Below, one piece after another: positions 48,201 through 60,589 of a DNA stretch of 64,000 nucleotides (the stretch's first letter is position 1; each line of letters opens with the position of its first letter). Source of the DNA: Gorsachius magnificus (lineage: Eukaryota > Chordata > Aves > Pelecaniformes > Ardeidae); NCBI GenBank assembly GCA_034008185.1, contig CM067089.1, forward strand, positions 22,230,213-22,294,212. The letters run 5' to 3'. The notes under the pieces were generated by a model that ran no database searches, was not told the DNA's origin, and saw nothing but the letters and a program-made list of their open reading frames with translations. A program made the translations under genes and the position numbers.

Positions 48201-51200
48201 GCCCCCTGCACCCCACAGCGGGGCCGGCCCAGCCCGGTGCTCTCCTCCCCGGGCAGCCGCAGCCCACTGGTGGCAGCAGCCCCGGAAGGTCACAGCTCCG
48301 TCGTCACCTTCCGCTTCATCGAGAAGGCCAGCGTGCGGACGCTGGGTGGCCTGCCACCCCCCCAGCCCTGCCGGGACAACGGCCCCCGCAGCCTCAGCCG
48401 CAGTCTGGAGCTTGGCAGGGATGCGGAGTCCCCCCAGACCCTGCCCCAGACCCTGCCCCAGCAGCGGCTCCTGCACACGCTGAAGCTGGAGGCCTCTGCA
48501 TCCGACCCACTCCTGGCTGGGGGCAGGACCTCGGGGAGCATGCGTCCCTGTGGGAAGGAGCCCTGCGCCCTCAACGCCGACTGCCCCTGCCGCTCCCTCA
48601 CCAATGGGCTGCCAGAGGACTTCCCCGCCTTCACCAGGAGGCCCCCAAAGCCAGAGCCGGGCCCCATGCCGGGCAGGCCCCCCCCCGCTCTCCCCTCTGC
48701 AGGGCAGCGTGGGCCGTACCCCCGGCAGAGCTCAGCCCATGCCCAGCGCATTGCCAGGGCTAAGTGGGAATTCTTCTATGGCTCCTTGGATGCTCCAAAG
48801 ACAGGTAAGAAGTCGGGGGGGGGGGGGGGGGGGGAAGGGAAGTCCCTTGGTTGGACTGACCTCTCCTTTGCAAGTCTGAATCACTGCCAGTACTCCCCCT
48901 GGGGATGCCCATCTTCAGGACTTGTCCATGCCCACCAGACAGCCGAGATCCCCTCAAGATCAGCCAGTCTGTGCTCTCCTGGGGCTCCCTGCATGGACCA
49001 ACCTCCCCGCAGAGTCCCCTGCGGCTGTGCAAAGTGTCATGCAAAGGGGGTGATGCAGAGCCCTGACCCCAGCAGTCCCCGGCTGCCTCTGCAGAAGGGC
49101 TTCGGCATTCAGATGGGGTCTTGGGGCTGGTTCCAGGTGCGCTAGCACTGACAGCTTCCTATCTCTGCCTCTCCCACCCTTTTTCCTTCTGGCTCCCCCT
49201 CTCCATTCCCCAGTACCCATCACATGTGTGACCCCCGTCTTGCTGTGCGTGTGATGCCGCAGGAGTGGCTCCCCAGCCCTCCCCGGCACAGCTCCCCACA
49301 GCTCTGAGTGCTCGGGGCTTCCTTACAGGCTCCTCTGCCCCTGACTGCGCTCCCCTGGCCAAGCCTCTCTGCACGCTGCCCACCGAGCCGCCGGGGTCGG
49401 TGCCTGAGCACAGCCTGAGCCATGTGGAGGTGGAGATAGAGATGTCTCTTCCGAGTGGCCAGAAGCCCGGCTCCTGCGAGACTGGGATTATAAAGAGGAC
49501 GGTGAAGTACTCTGAGACAGACCTGGACACTGTGCCTCTGAGGTGCTATCGTGAAACTAACATCGACGATATCCTGGCCGAGAAGGAGGAGGTGGATTCG
49601 GCAATTGAGAGCCAGAAGGACAGTGAGAGCAACCCAAGCTTTGAGGGCACCCCAGGCAGGAGGAACAGCACGCCGGAGGAGGCCCCGGCCCCAGGCACTG
49701 GCTGCCCAAAGGATGGGCTGCGGGATGAGGATGTGAACGAGAACAATGAGGTGTTTGAGGCAACGAGGAAAGAGAACAGGGAAAGGTGAGGCTCCGTGTG
49801 TGAGGGCAAAAAGCTCCTCTCACTCTCCTTATTATCCCCTGCATGGCAAAACGGGCTCTGCTGAAAGAGCGTCTGAGCCAAAAATCCCAGTAGCTCCATC
49901 TGAGCTGTGCGTGGGGGTCAGATGGGGTCCTGGATCCCTGGGCTGGGATGGGACAGGGACTGGGGGTAGAAGAGGACCCTCCCCACCCCATGGGAAGCAT
50001 GGGGCAGCGCTGGTGATCCAGCCCCGGGTGCTGCACCTTGGGCCCCGCTCCCCTGGGGTGAGCCCTGCAGCTCAGGACGCCTGGCTGAGCTGAGGTTTCC
50101 CGGCATGAATCCCAGCAGGTTAATTACATCCTGCCTCGGTGCTGCGGGCCTTGGGGTGACAGTGTCAGAGCACCTGAGCCCAGGCCGTGTCCTGGAGCTG
50201 CTGTGTGCTGGCAGGCACTGCTGGGCTGCCCTCCCCTCTGCAGATGGCTGTGCTTTGGTGGCGGGAGCAGTTCCTTTTGCTTGGCCTCAGTAGGTATTTG
50301 CTGTGTTTGGTAAAGAGCGGGGGATGCATTGGGCTGGAGAAAACCATTTGTTGTCTTCCGTGTCATTTTTCACTTGTGTGACTAAATGCCCTGCACTGGG
50401 TGGCTGGTGGAGCAGGTGAGACCAAGGTGATCACTGAGTTGTCCACCTGTGGGCAGCTACTGCCATCCGAGCTGCCGTCTGCCCTGTGTCAGGCACTGGC
50501 AATTAGGACTTAAGGGAGATGGCGTTTTGGCCTGGCAGCATGAGGCTTTGCCTGTGGAGTGTCCTCTGGAGTGGTGGTTTGACCATGAGGAGTGACAGGC
50601 ATCATCCGCCTGCCCCAGGAGGCATCAGGAGGGGCAGGAGCTCCAGAGCACTGTGTGGGACGGCCACCCGGCAGGGAGAAGGTGATGCCCGTGCAGGCAG
50701 CAGCAGCCAAGGGCACCTCCTGACACGTGCATTGGCAAAGAGTCTTGGGTGAGATTCGGGGGCTCAGTATCCTCAGCAAGAGCTCCACAGGAGCGGGGAG
50801 AGGTCTCACCTGGGTAGTGCAAAGGCAGGGTGATGCCTGGGACACAGAGGGGCAGCAGGCACTCACCTGGCTGTGCAAAAGGCAGGCGGGGAGCACTTAG
50901 GTGGAAAGAAAAGGAAAAGGGAGGGTTTAATGTTGGCGGTGGGAAGAGATAATGAAAAAATTACGGGCTGTTCCTTCGCTGGGAAGGAGAAACATGAAGG
51001 TACTGGCCTGATGGGGAGGAAGGCTGTGCATCCCAAGGGAAGCTGGGCTCCTTCCAGTTTGCCCAGCACTTGCATCTCTAGTGGAGGGGACAGATACATT
51101 CCTCCCTGCCACCTACCCTCAAAAACTTTGGGTTCTAGAGAGAAAAGCCGAAAATAAGCCATTTTTTATATACTTTTTTTCCAAATATATAGAAAGTTTT

Positions 51201-54200
51201 GGGTAAAAAAGGTCACATATCAGAACTAGAACTCCACTAAACTTAGCATATCACTACACGGACTACAGGCTTTGGGAGATGAACAAGCTTTTAGAAGCAC
51301 AAACATATTATGGCCGTATAAAAGCACTGCTGCTTTTAACCTGAGGATCCAGAAACTTTGTTTATTTGTTTTTTCTTTCTAGTGGCTACTTACATACTAC
51401 TAAACAGGTCAGAAACTGTCTGCAACTCACATGACAATGAGCCTAGGCAGCCACCCTGCTTGGGGGGTGCTGGGAAGAGGAAGTTCTGAGTAAGGTGTAC
51501 AGTTACTATCACTGCAAGAAAGTTCTTCAAGTTACTGTAACAATTATCTTGCATAGTGGTATTTTATTTCCAGATATGTACTAGACCACTACAAGTCCTA
51601 TGAACTGTAAGCCTAGACCTGCTTTTTGCCCTCTGAGACACCTTATTGTAGCTCTCCAGGCAGTGCTGGAAAGCTTGGATGTGTCCTTAAATGCATCGTT
51701 GCCCCTAGAGATGATGCACCCAGTATAATTACCGATGTGTAAATAGGGCCGCCGTGTTCATTTTACGTGGCTTCTTTGTAGACCAGTGGCTCTTTTGATT
51801 TGCAGCCCCCTGAATGTCCCCCAGGCAGGTGCAGACCCTGCAGGCAGTGTCTTGAAAATCACCAGCCTCAAACCGCCAGCTTGTGCAGTCCCTGCATCGC
51901 AGCCCGGGGTTTTTGCTTACGCGCTGTTTCTGAGCTCTGCAGCTGCAGTCCTCCTCCCTGTTTACCAGTCGCCAGTATCGATGTTTTCTACTTCAAGCTT
52001 TCTGCTTTGCCTGCTCACAGGAGGGGTGATGTCAGGGTGATTAAGAAGCCCCCCGGGCTCCCTGGAGCCAGCACCATTCTGCAGGAGCTGCTGTAGCTCA
52101 GGCCTGGCCCAGTAGCGGGGAAGGACCAGCCCTGCAAAATTACTGAAGCACCTTTGGGTGCTTATATGCAGCATTTAGATATGTAAATCCCTTTGAAAAT
52201 CTAGCCTTAAAGGTTTAGCACCCTTTGCGAGGGAGATTTTGGCTTGGTACTATCTTGTCCTTCATATGCTGGCCAAAGGGCATCTTCTTTGATGATTTAC
52301 TCTCCAAAAATAAGAGAGCGTGCTAAAAGCTGGCCAGACATTGGGCTAAAAAAACCCAACACCAAATCAAACGAGACATGGAAAGCGACAGAAGAAACGG
52401 TGTCTTCTTCCAGCAAATCCGCTCCCTGAATATATTTAGAGTCAGATCTACCAACTCTAATGACTAGTCTAAGCCTTTACTGTCTTTATTCCCATTAGTC
52501 CCAGAGAGCTGAGACCTGTCAGCGGGAGCGGGCTCAATTCCCTTCCTCCACGAGCACAGGCAGCTGTGCTGGCTAAGCTGGAGGCAGGGCCTGGCTTGGC
52601 CCGCAGCACCAGTGCCTGGGGCTGATAAGAGAGAAGAGGCTTTGCCTGGGGTGCCCCACTCCCCCGAGAGCACGGGGGGCTGGCAGGAGGCAGAAACGCC
52701 TTTTCTCCCTGCAAGCAGAGCAGCCTCGCCCGGGAAAGCCCTTGGATCTGCTACCTGGGGAGCCTTTGCACAGCCTTTGTGCTCCCTGTTTGACAGAGAG
52801 AAAAATAGCTGCAGGGCAAGTCTTGCTGGGGATTAAAAAATGGTTATGGCCCTGATTTCATCAAACGCTTAAGCACAGGCTTAGCCTGCTTCAGTAGCCA
52901 CAAGCCTGTGATGTGTTGTGCTGAGGCTGAGCCTTTGTCTCAGAGCCCAACATGGCCACAGAGCCGCAGCTCAGGGCAATGCTGCCACGTCCCGCAGGCT
53001 CCCGCTGGTGGGTCTGGAGAGGGGACCCTTGGGGTGATCCCGGCAGGCGCCTGCCGATGAGCAGGGGGGTGCCTGCAGGTGGGGGGGACTGGGGGCAGCG
53101 TGACCCCAGCGTGATGGTGTGGATGTGGCAGGGGAGTGTGGGCAGCCGGCGGGGGACTGCAGCGCCTGTGGTCAGCACCTGGGGCTGAGCACGGGTTGGA
53201 GTTGGACACTGAGCCCCAAAAGTGGGCAGCTGCCCAGCTGGAGGAGACGTGTGAAGGAGCTTGGGGGAGTGCAAGGAGCTGCTGAAGCTGGTCTGTACAA
53301 GAGCTTTGTTCAGAGAGGAATTAAGCGAGGGGCTGCCAGGTGGTGCTGTACAGCCTCACTGTCTTTGGGCTGAGCTGCGATCCCCCCACAGTGCCTGCTG
53401 TGCCTGTGCAGGCAGGAGGAGCGGGGCATGGCTGGGGCAGTCAGGGGTCTGGAGGGTCACAGGAGCATTTGGCAGAGAGAAAACTGCTGAGGGCCTGAGG
53501 AGAGAGATTTTCGCCTTTTCTCCCATCCTCTGGGGACAGCATGTCTCTGCAGCACCAGGGTGAGCCCCTTCCCCTCCACCGGCTGTCAGATGCAGCTGTG
53601 GAAGCCCAGTTCTCAGATCCCCGGGGTCCCCACGGGCAGACCTTCGCCTGAAATGCTGCTGGCTTTGGCGTTGATGTGTAAGGCAGCGTGGCTGTCGGCT
53701 CCCGGGATCCGCTTCCCCTCCGTACTCACCTGGCCCTCTCCAAGGGAGGCCCCACCACCTCTCCTGCCTCAGCTTAAGACTGGAAACCTATCTGCTTTCC
53801 TGCCACCCATCGCCCTTGCGCAGATGCTTGATTACAGCCTCTGCATCTCCTCCCCTCCTCTGCTCCTCCCAGCTGCATTTTTCTGGCTTGGTTGACGGTT
53901 CGGTGAGCCTTCCCGGGGGGACTGGAGCAGGGCGTGGGGGGGTTGCAGCTGGGGAGGGCTGGGGAGTGCAGTGGGGGCTGATGAAGTGTCTAGGTCTGAG
54001 CAGGAGTGGTGTGTGCAGGCAGCATTGCGCCCATGCTGCTGCGACTAGATCCTTCTGGAGCTGAATGGCTTTGCACTTGATATTTTGGGATGGAGAGATT
54101 GTTTCCAGAGCACGGATGGTGTGGACAAAACCAGCTGTGTTTTTTCTGTGGCTTGGTGGCAATAAACTTTATCGCAATAATGAGCCCAGCTCCCTCTTCT

Positions 54201-56188
54201 GGGAACGAGGTCCCTTCCATCTGCTGACATTGTCCTCCCTGGCACAGCTCATTGCCCTCCTTATGGACTCAAAGTGCAAAAAAAAAGTTGGCGCTGTTAG
54301 CTCAGTTTGGTAGCACACAGCTGGGTGGTAAGGACAGTGAATGCACGTTCACATCTGTAAAGCTCATCTGCAGATGTTAGAGGTCTCTTCTGCCTTGTCC
54401 TTGCCAGAAAGCCACCCCAGAGGTGGCTGCTCCTGGGGCTCCTAGGGGAGTGGTAAGAGCATTGAGCAGTGCTGCACAGCCAGGGGAACATTGGTGGGTG
54501 GGCGACAGCAGCCTCTATCCTGCCTTGCTTACCTGCGTCTGGCTTAGCTGCGCTCCCCTTGAAGCCAGCCGGCACTCTGGGGGAGTCAGGCTGCCAGCTC
54601 TTGGCCTGCTGAAGTAATCTGGGTGAGATTTTTGAGTGGTATGTGAAGGCTAATGAATGAAAATCATTTGGTGCTTGTAACAGCAACGCATCTTCTGAGC
54701 CCTCTGTATGAAGCTGTTTGTTCATAACAAATGTTATGACAAGCTGGAGCAGTTCCTCTCCTTTAATCAGAGGAGAGAGTGGCATAACAAGTGCTTTTCT
54801 GCCGCTTTAATAAAATGATAGCGGCTTATGAGTAAAGTAGGCTTTTAGGGCTGTGTTTATGCTTGTACGGCTGAAGCATTGATGTTCCCTGGGTTGGAAA
54901 TGTCCCTGTTGTCACGTGCTCAGACCGATGGGCAGGCTGTGCTTCACCTCATTTACAGCACAAAACACTCAGGGCTTCAGGGTTTAGAAACTCCTGTGAT
55001 GGGCTGGACCCAGACCTGCTGGAGACAGGCTGGGCCTTCCTGCAGGGCCGGTCCCTGACAAGATGATGAGCCAGGACCAAGCCTGGCCTCTAGGACATGG
55101 GTCATCTTAGGTCCCTGAGCCCAGAGTGGGGTTCAAGGCTTCCTTGTACTGCCTGGGGAAACCTGGGGCTCAGCATTGCCTTGTGCTGGGTCCCAGATGT
55201 CCCCTGGGACCAGCCAGCAGACCTTGCAGGGAGTGCTGGTCATGCTCTTGAGCATGGTCCTCAGTGACCATGGTGCTGCATTCATGGAGGAAGGTGTTGT
55301 GCTGTCCTGAGCAGCTTCAGGAGGCGCCTTCTGGGTGACGGGGGTTCTGAAGGCTCGAGGAAGATTCAGCCACTTCCAGATTTGGCTGGAAATGGAGCTG
55401 AACCACATCCTGCTTCTGGTGCTTGAGCCCTTTATTGGATCTAAGCTCAAGTCAAGTGACTGGGAGCAGTAGCCATCTTATAAGCTTCTTATGAGGATGA
55501 GCCACTAAAGGAACAAAAGTCTGTGGCACATTAAAGGAGAAGCATATGTCTGGAGGGAGGCCAGCCCAGTCCCTCTTCCCGTGATGTCTTGGGCAGGGGA
55601 GGCGTTTCCTTGGAGGTCTACAGATGTTCAGAGGAGATTTCTGCCCTCCCCAGTTTCCTTCTGGAGCAGTGTGTGGGCTTTTGTTTTGGGGCTTTGATCC
55701 CTTGCTCTTCAGTGACCAGTTCTTCTCACTTTCTTTCCCTCTAGGATCATCGACCGATACACACAGGGTATGCTCAAGTCTCCAGTGCCCTTCCTCCTAG
55801 GGCACAGCCTCTCCAAGGATGGCATGGACTCTTTCAGCAAGCATTTTGAGAGCATCATGGAGTCCCATCGAGCCAAAGGCACATCTTACACCAGCCTGGA
55901 CTCCATTGACATCCTCTCCTCCCCAGCCCGCACCCATGGGACCTTTTTTACTTTTGACCTCCCAACCCTCACCCCAGAAATACAGGGACAGATCCGAGAC
56001 AGCGCCAAGCTGATCGAGGAGAACTTTGCTCCTCTGGCTCACTTGGAGCCGGACTCTGGGACCAGTTCAGCCACAGATGCCCCCTGGACAGAGAGGGAAG
56101 AGGAGCGGGGGAGACGAAGGAAGGGTGCTCGGCACAGCCCTTGCTGCTCAGAGGACAGCTTTGGTACTCCCTTGGCCTCCAACATGAG
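45078..56188 (+). CDS. PSD: PH and Sec7 domain protein 1 / EFA6A, 5' part only
   Basis: Exons are 45,078-45,132 (inferred), 47,806-48,804, 49,329-49,785 and 55,745-56,188. They give about 651 residues plus two bases before the window leaves the gene. Identity is set by blocks shared with human [30 protein letters not shown] (about 187-196), [18 protein letters not shown] (about 330-347), [18 protein letters not shown] (411-428), KSPVPFL and [14 protein letters not shown], and [16 protein letters not shown]. These make up the disordered N-terminal half. The catalytic Sec7 domain (ARF6 guanine-nucleotide exchange), PH domain and coiled coil must lie beyond base 64,000. EFA6A acts at the plasma membrane and in dendritic spines on ARF6 and actin. 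The last visible exon ends in phase 2. The order with FBXL15 and CUEDC2 agrees with human 10q24.32. Confidence 0.92.
45880..46750. other. AT-rich island in PSD intron 1
   Basis: This is a sharply AT-rich stretch inside GC-rich DNA. It contains GATTTAAA-type motifs near 46,081-46,120, including the palindrome GATTTAAATC (46,109-46,118), and many TAAT/ATTA sites. It could be an old transposon tail or a conserved enhancer. No coding potential is recognised. Confidence 0.45.
47806..48804 (+). CDS. PSD: PSD exon 2 (large N-terminal exon)
   Basis: The acceptor is TTGTTTCAG at 47,797-47,805 and the donor is ACAG then GTAAGA at 48,804/48,805. The reading frame is set by [15 protein letters not shown] at its start and [13 protein letters not shown] at its end. 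The segment aligned to the human initiator region ([16 protein letters not shown] here) has no Met, so the sauropsid protein extends beyond the human start by roughly 45 residues. A short tandem duplication (LPQTLPQ, about 48,438-48,463) is present. The exon is rich in Pro, Gly and Ser and is predicted to be disordered. Confidence 0.93.
48815..48834 (+). repeat. G20 run next to the PSD exon 2 donor
   Basis: Twenty consecutive G start ten bases after the exon boundary. Intronic G runs can assist 5' splice-site recognition, and runs this long are also length-unstable and hard to sequence. Confidence 0.85.
49329..49785 (+). CDS. PSD: PSD exon 3
   Basis: The acceptor is TTCCTTACAG, ending at 49,328, and the donor is GAAAG then GTGAGG at 49,785/49,786. 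It enters in phase 1 and leaves in phase 2, matching its neighbours. It encodes an acidic segment with the conserved [18 protein letters not shown] block, then [18 protein letters not shown], ending [15 protein letters not shown]. Confidence 0.94.
49786..55744 (+). other. PSD: PSD intron 3
   Basis: About 6 kb with no recognisable exon. An AT-rich patch at 51,130-51,780 includes a TATAAAA-like box (GTATAAAAGC near 51,316-51,325). A second AT-rich, TAAT-containing patch lies at about 54,620-54,900. Both could be enhancers or old repeats; neither is proven. The segment 55,000-55,450 is repeat-like in texture but I cannot name a family. Confidence 0.5.
55745..56188 (+). CDS. PSD: PSD exon 4
   Basis: The acceptor is TTCCCTCTAG, ending at 55,744, and the donor is ATGAG then GTGAGT at 56,188/56,189. 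It enters in phase 2 and leaves in phase 2. It starts [19 protein letters not shown] and contains [20 protein letters not shown] and [20 protein letters not shown], aligning to human PSD shortly before the Sec7 domain. Confidence 0.95.
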
Positions 56189-58451
56189 GTGAGTGACCAA
56201 AGTTGCTTGCTGTCCAGCTGGGCCACCAAGGCTCGGTGTGGAGTCTAACCCTGTGCAGTGTGTTTTGTAGCCAGAGCCTAACCTGTGTTGCTGGGGAAGA
56301 GGGGAAGAGTCAGGACCAGGTGTGCTGGATTTTCTGTGAAGTGGCCGATCAGGCCAGTGATCACCTTGGTGTTGTGGTAGGCACATCGGTGGGAGTATAA
56401 CTCCTTTTTCATCTTTGCCAGCCTTGTTGGTGCTGGAGGGCTCTGAGGTTTCCTCCAGCCTAGCAAGCAGGGAGTCCCAGGACTTCAATCCCTTGGTGGT
56501 TCCCACTGCAGGACAGTCCAGCATTCATGGTGGCTGTGGGAAGAGGCCAGCTGGAAGTTGAGTACCAGTAGAAATTCAACAACCTTTCCGAGAATTCCTG
56601 ATACTACTGCATCCCTCACCATCCAAGTAGCAGCCTCCTGTTTCTTGAGGGCAAGAGTCCCATAGTCTTGTACATATTGTCCTGGCCTCCTGAACCTCCT
56701 CAGTCTTGTGTATGTTGGGAGATGGAGGGAAGAGATGAGCACAGCCCACCAGAGGCTCCCTGTACATTGCTCCAAGCCTGCCTGCAGCCGGGCTCAGGAG
56801 GGCTGCCCCACGCCTGGGGAGATCTCTGGAAGAGTGGGCTGGGGGAGCTCAGCCCCACCACTTCCAACCTGTCCTCATGTGAGACATGTCCAGGCTGAGA
56901 CACTAACTTCCTGCACTCCTCCCCCTTCCAGCAAGGTCTTGGACTGAGGCACTTGTGATGTGGCAGGTTGGCAGGCCGCATCTTTTCCCTCTTCCAGGAT
57001 ATGGTCATCTGGAGTATGGTCAGGCTCGGTCTGGATGTCAGGTCCAGTCCAGTGGTTCAGCTGCAGAGCTGGTGACTCTCAGAGAACTTGGTGTCTCAGT
57101 CATGCCAGCACTGACCTTCCTGTTTGCATTGCCTCCCTGCAAGGTCTCTCTGCCCAGTGACCTTCTGTGCAATACCAGAGCCTCCTGAATCCCTCATCCA
57201 CTTCTAGGCTTTGGTCTTTTCCACACCAAACTTCTTTGGGTTTGGTCTTTTCCAGAACAAACCCATGTCACTTTTAGTTGCAACCCGTGCCATCCTCATA
57301 GGTTCAGCTTGGGAGTGGCCAGGTGGAGATCTCGGCTCTGTGTCCTCTCTGGTGTCTGCAGTCAGGAGAGGAGAGCTGGGTATTGCATCTGCTCTGTGGT
57401 CCCTCAATCACTCCAAGGGCATTTTGGGGCAGAGAGGCCAGGCAAGGTTTGCGCAGTAAAACCAGTCATGTCTGAGAGGCACGAGGCAGACAAGGCTGGC
57501 AGTATCCAGCCATGATCAGTGCTCTCTGCAGGAGGAATTGGCTTCCTATTCTTCTGCCAAGGCAAGGGACCAAAAAAGAGCACCCTGGGGAAACCGAAAG
57601 GACAGCGTCTGACTTATCATCCACAGGGTGCCATCGTACCGCAGCAACACCACTGCAGGGACTTGGGGCAGTGTGAGGGTGCAGAGACACAGCTGGCAGC
57701 AGGAACGGCAATAACGTGGCTTGGCAGAGGTTTTTCCTTGCTGGGTTGTAGTCAGTGGAGTGCAGAGCATGCCGGCAGTGCCGAAGATGCTGCGGCGCTG
57801 TCCTCCCCTCCTAGCTCAGGTTGCAGAGCAGCACTGGGCTGCAACACAGGCCATGGAGGGGTGTTGTGTCCTCCCCAAACTGCCCTGGATCTTTGCTGAG
57901 CCGCCTCTTTTCTCCTCTTCTAGCCCTCACAAGCAGGAGTACCTCTGCTTTGGTAGCAGGGGAGCACGGGGGAAACCCAGCTGCAGCCCTCACTGCACCC
58001 CCTGGCCATGGGACCCTGAGGCTTGGGCTTTCCATAGCACCATAAGCGCCAACCTCGCATTCTGTTACATTTAGAGTGGAGCTGACCATGAAGCTGAAGC
58101 TTCCCAAGTAGTTTGAAGAAGCGTCTGGGCTGGTTGCTCAGAGGTTCTCATGAGCTGGAGTCAGCAGCTCCTGGTGCCTGGCAGGGCTGATCTGCTCTGG
58201 TGGGGATTATCCTTGTGACACTCTCATTAAGGGGTCTTTAATGGAAATTGCTGGGGAAAGGAGCTCGGGAGCATCTGCAGCCATCGTAAAGCAACATCAC
58301 CTGTGCCAGCGGGGCCAGAGCAGGGGATCTGCCACCACCTATGATCACAAGCAGCACAAACCAACTGCAACCAGCTCAGGTGGACTGGGGACCCCGGGCA
58401 GGGGGCCTCTGCAGTGGAGGCTGCGCTTGACGCTGGCTGTTGGCCCCAGGG

Positions 58452-58509
58452 TTGACACAGGTGACCTCGGGCTGCAGGGGTTGACAGAGGTGACCTCAGG
58501 CTTCAGGGC
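58452..58509 (+). repeat. Tandem duplication, unit about 29 bp
   Basis: Two adjacent copies begin GTTGACA and contain AGGTGACCTC, differing at a few positions. Confidence 0.7.
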
Positions 58510-59289
58510 TTTGGCATGAGGGGTAACTGGTGAAGAAGGCCAGCAGGTCTAGACCTGTGTGTGCTGTGCTGCGACTGTCCCTCTTGTGCCCCCGAAACCC
58601 TTGACCTTTTCTGTTGCAAAGGTTGGGGTCCGGGTGGCCCTGCAGCCTGTGGCTTTCCATCTCTTGGCAGCAGGAGCAGCCAAGCTGATGATGCGCCCTG
58701 CAGTGCCAGGGAGACGCGATGTCGCCGGTAGCTGGTGGCCTTGGTTCACGCAGCCTCACAGCTCATGCCAAGGCTCTGGTGTCCCTTGGCACGTGATAAT
58801 ACAAGACCATGCTTTTATCTTGACCTTGCGCATGGCAGCCATGCCTAAGTGCAGACCTGGTGAGGCCTCCCAGGGCACTGGGATGCCTCTGCCTCCTCAG
58901 GCGGCCTTGGCCAAAAGGGAGGGAGCAGTGGCTGAACACCAAGGGTCCCGGAGTGGGACCCCCACCCCTCCACAACAGGACACCCTGTGGTGGCACCTGC
59001 AGTGTGTGAGTAGGTTATCGCCCCGATTGGGCAGGAGGTGAAGGTGTGCATGTGCCCTGTCTCACTGGGCAGAGGGCTGCAGTTAAAGCAGTCTGTCCCC
59101 TGGTGGGACAGTGGCTGTGACGGTGACCCACGGAGCACGTGTGGGGGCAGAGCCCTGCAGGGCTGGCATGGCTGGCCAGAGGCAGATGTGGCGGGTGGGA
59201 GATGGGGCAGCCCCGGGGCCTGCGGAGAGGTTGCTCCTGTGGCAGCAGCCAGACTTTTGGAGCTGTGGCCCCAAAGCCCTGGGCCTTGC

Positions 59290-59760
59290 CGTGCTGCCGG
59301 GGGCAAGCAGGAGCCCGCCGTGCCGCCTCGCCCGCCGCGATCCCGTACCCAGGCCCCTCGGGCGGGATGGGGTGTAAACGGGCAAAGTGCTTCCCCCTGA
59401 AATCCGGCCGCCCGGCTCCCCTTGCCCCTCTCGCCCCTCCGGAGCCAGCCTGGGCCCCAGGCACAGCCGTCTCGAGGGGGGACGCAGCTTGCCCCCGTGC
59501 CGCCCCGGTGAGAGGCGGGCGAGGCTCTGCCGGGCCCCGAATCGGGGGCACGGGGCCGAAAGGAGGGCAGGCGGGGCAGCCGCCCCCGCGGGGGGCGCGC
59601 CGGGAGCGGAGCCGCCGTCCCGGCCAGAGCGCGGCGGCGGGCGTGCGCTGAGCGCCGGGGTCCCGCCAGCGAGCGCCGCTCCGTGGCTTTGTGAGGTCCC
59701 TGTCGTTACTGCAGCGGTCGGTGAGCCCGTGCCCCCCGGCCGCCGTTCCCGAGCCCAGCG
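59290..59760. promoter_or_regulatory. Intragenic CpG island in PSD intron 4
   Basis: GC- and CpG-dense sequence is surrounded by ordinary intron. A good donor (GCGGTCG then GTGAGC, boundary 59,720/59,721) lies near its right side on the plus strand, so it could be the first exon of a shorter PSD transcript. Mammals are known to make a short EFA6A isoform. A role as an antisense promoter is equally possible. Confidence 0.45.
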
Positions 59761-60589
59761 CAGGTCTGTCAGCTGGCCTGAGCGGCCAGCTGGCACTGGG
59801 CAAACTGGTGAGATGATGCCCTGGGGGCTGTGCCCGGTTTGGGGCCCCGTGGGGTGGATTCGGGGTCGGGGGGAGAGGGCTGAGCAGAGGAAGGGGGGCA
59901 GCGAGGAGGAGAGGGGGGGGAGGGATGGTGTGGGATGGGAGCGCAGGAGGGGGACGAGGCTGGGGCGCAGGATGAAGAGGTCTCCCCACAAGCACTGGCA
60001 TGGCAAGAAATGGGGCACAAGCCTGGGGGGGGATTTTCCCCCAAGCGTTTCCATGTCGGCTGGGGGGGTCCGAAGGGGGTGGGCAGCGGCAGGGTGCCAG
60101 GGCTGGCAGGGCTGCCTGTAGAGGCACGGGCAGCAGCACATCCCCATGGGATGCAGCCCCTCATGTCAGGCATTTATTCCAGCCCCCCGATCTGACCTAG
60201 AGCCCCTAAGCTGGGCTTTGCCCAAGGGTCCAAGAGACCCAGGTTTCCCTGTGCGGGCCCCATGGCATCTGTGTCTCTGAAGGAGAAGACAGCCCTCCAC
60301 CCAGCAGGTGAGTAACCAGGTTTTAAGGCCCTCAGCTGGCTCCAGATTTGGTTGGGTGGGATTGCAGAGTCAGCCCCTGTCTTCTGCAGGAGCAGTTGTG
60401 CCTCCCACAAGAGGGGCTGGTGGAATGGGGTGATGGAGGACAGGCAGGCATCTCCGGAGAGGGCTGGTGCTGAAGAGGAGGCTCTGGAAGTCTGCAGAGA
60501 AACAGGACTGAGGAGGTGTACAGCTACCCAAAGTTCAGTCCTACCTGGAGCTGGCAGCAGTAACACTGGTGGGTACGTCTGTGGCTGGG

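Noticed and set aside
47847..48751. Antisense frames across PSD exon 2
   Set aside because: They are shadows of a GC-rich coding exon whose sense frame matches PSD.
57920..58075. Possible alternative terminal exon of PSD after TTCTAG
   Set aside because: It is open in the right phase, but the peptide is not family-like and nothing but one acceptor supports it.
59015..60147. Minus-strand frames of 374 and 354 codons in the intragenic CpG island
   Set aside because: Low-complexity Pro/Ala/Arg sequence in a GC-rich patch, open in several frames, with no domain.
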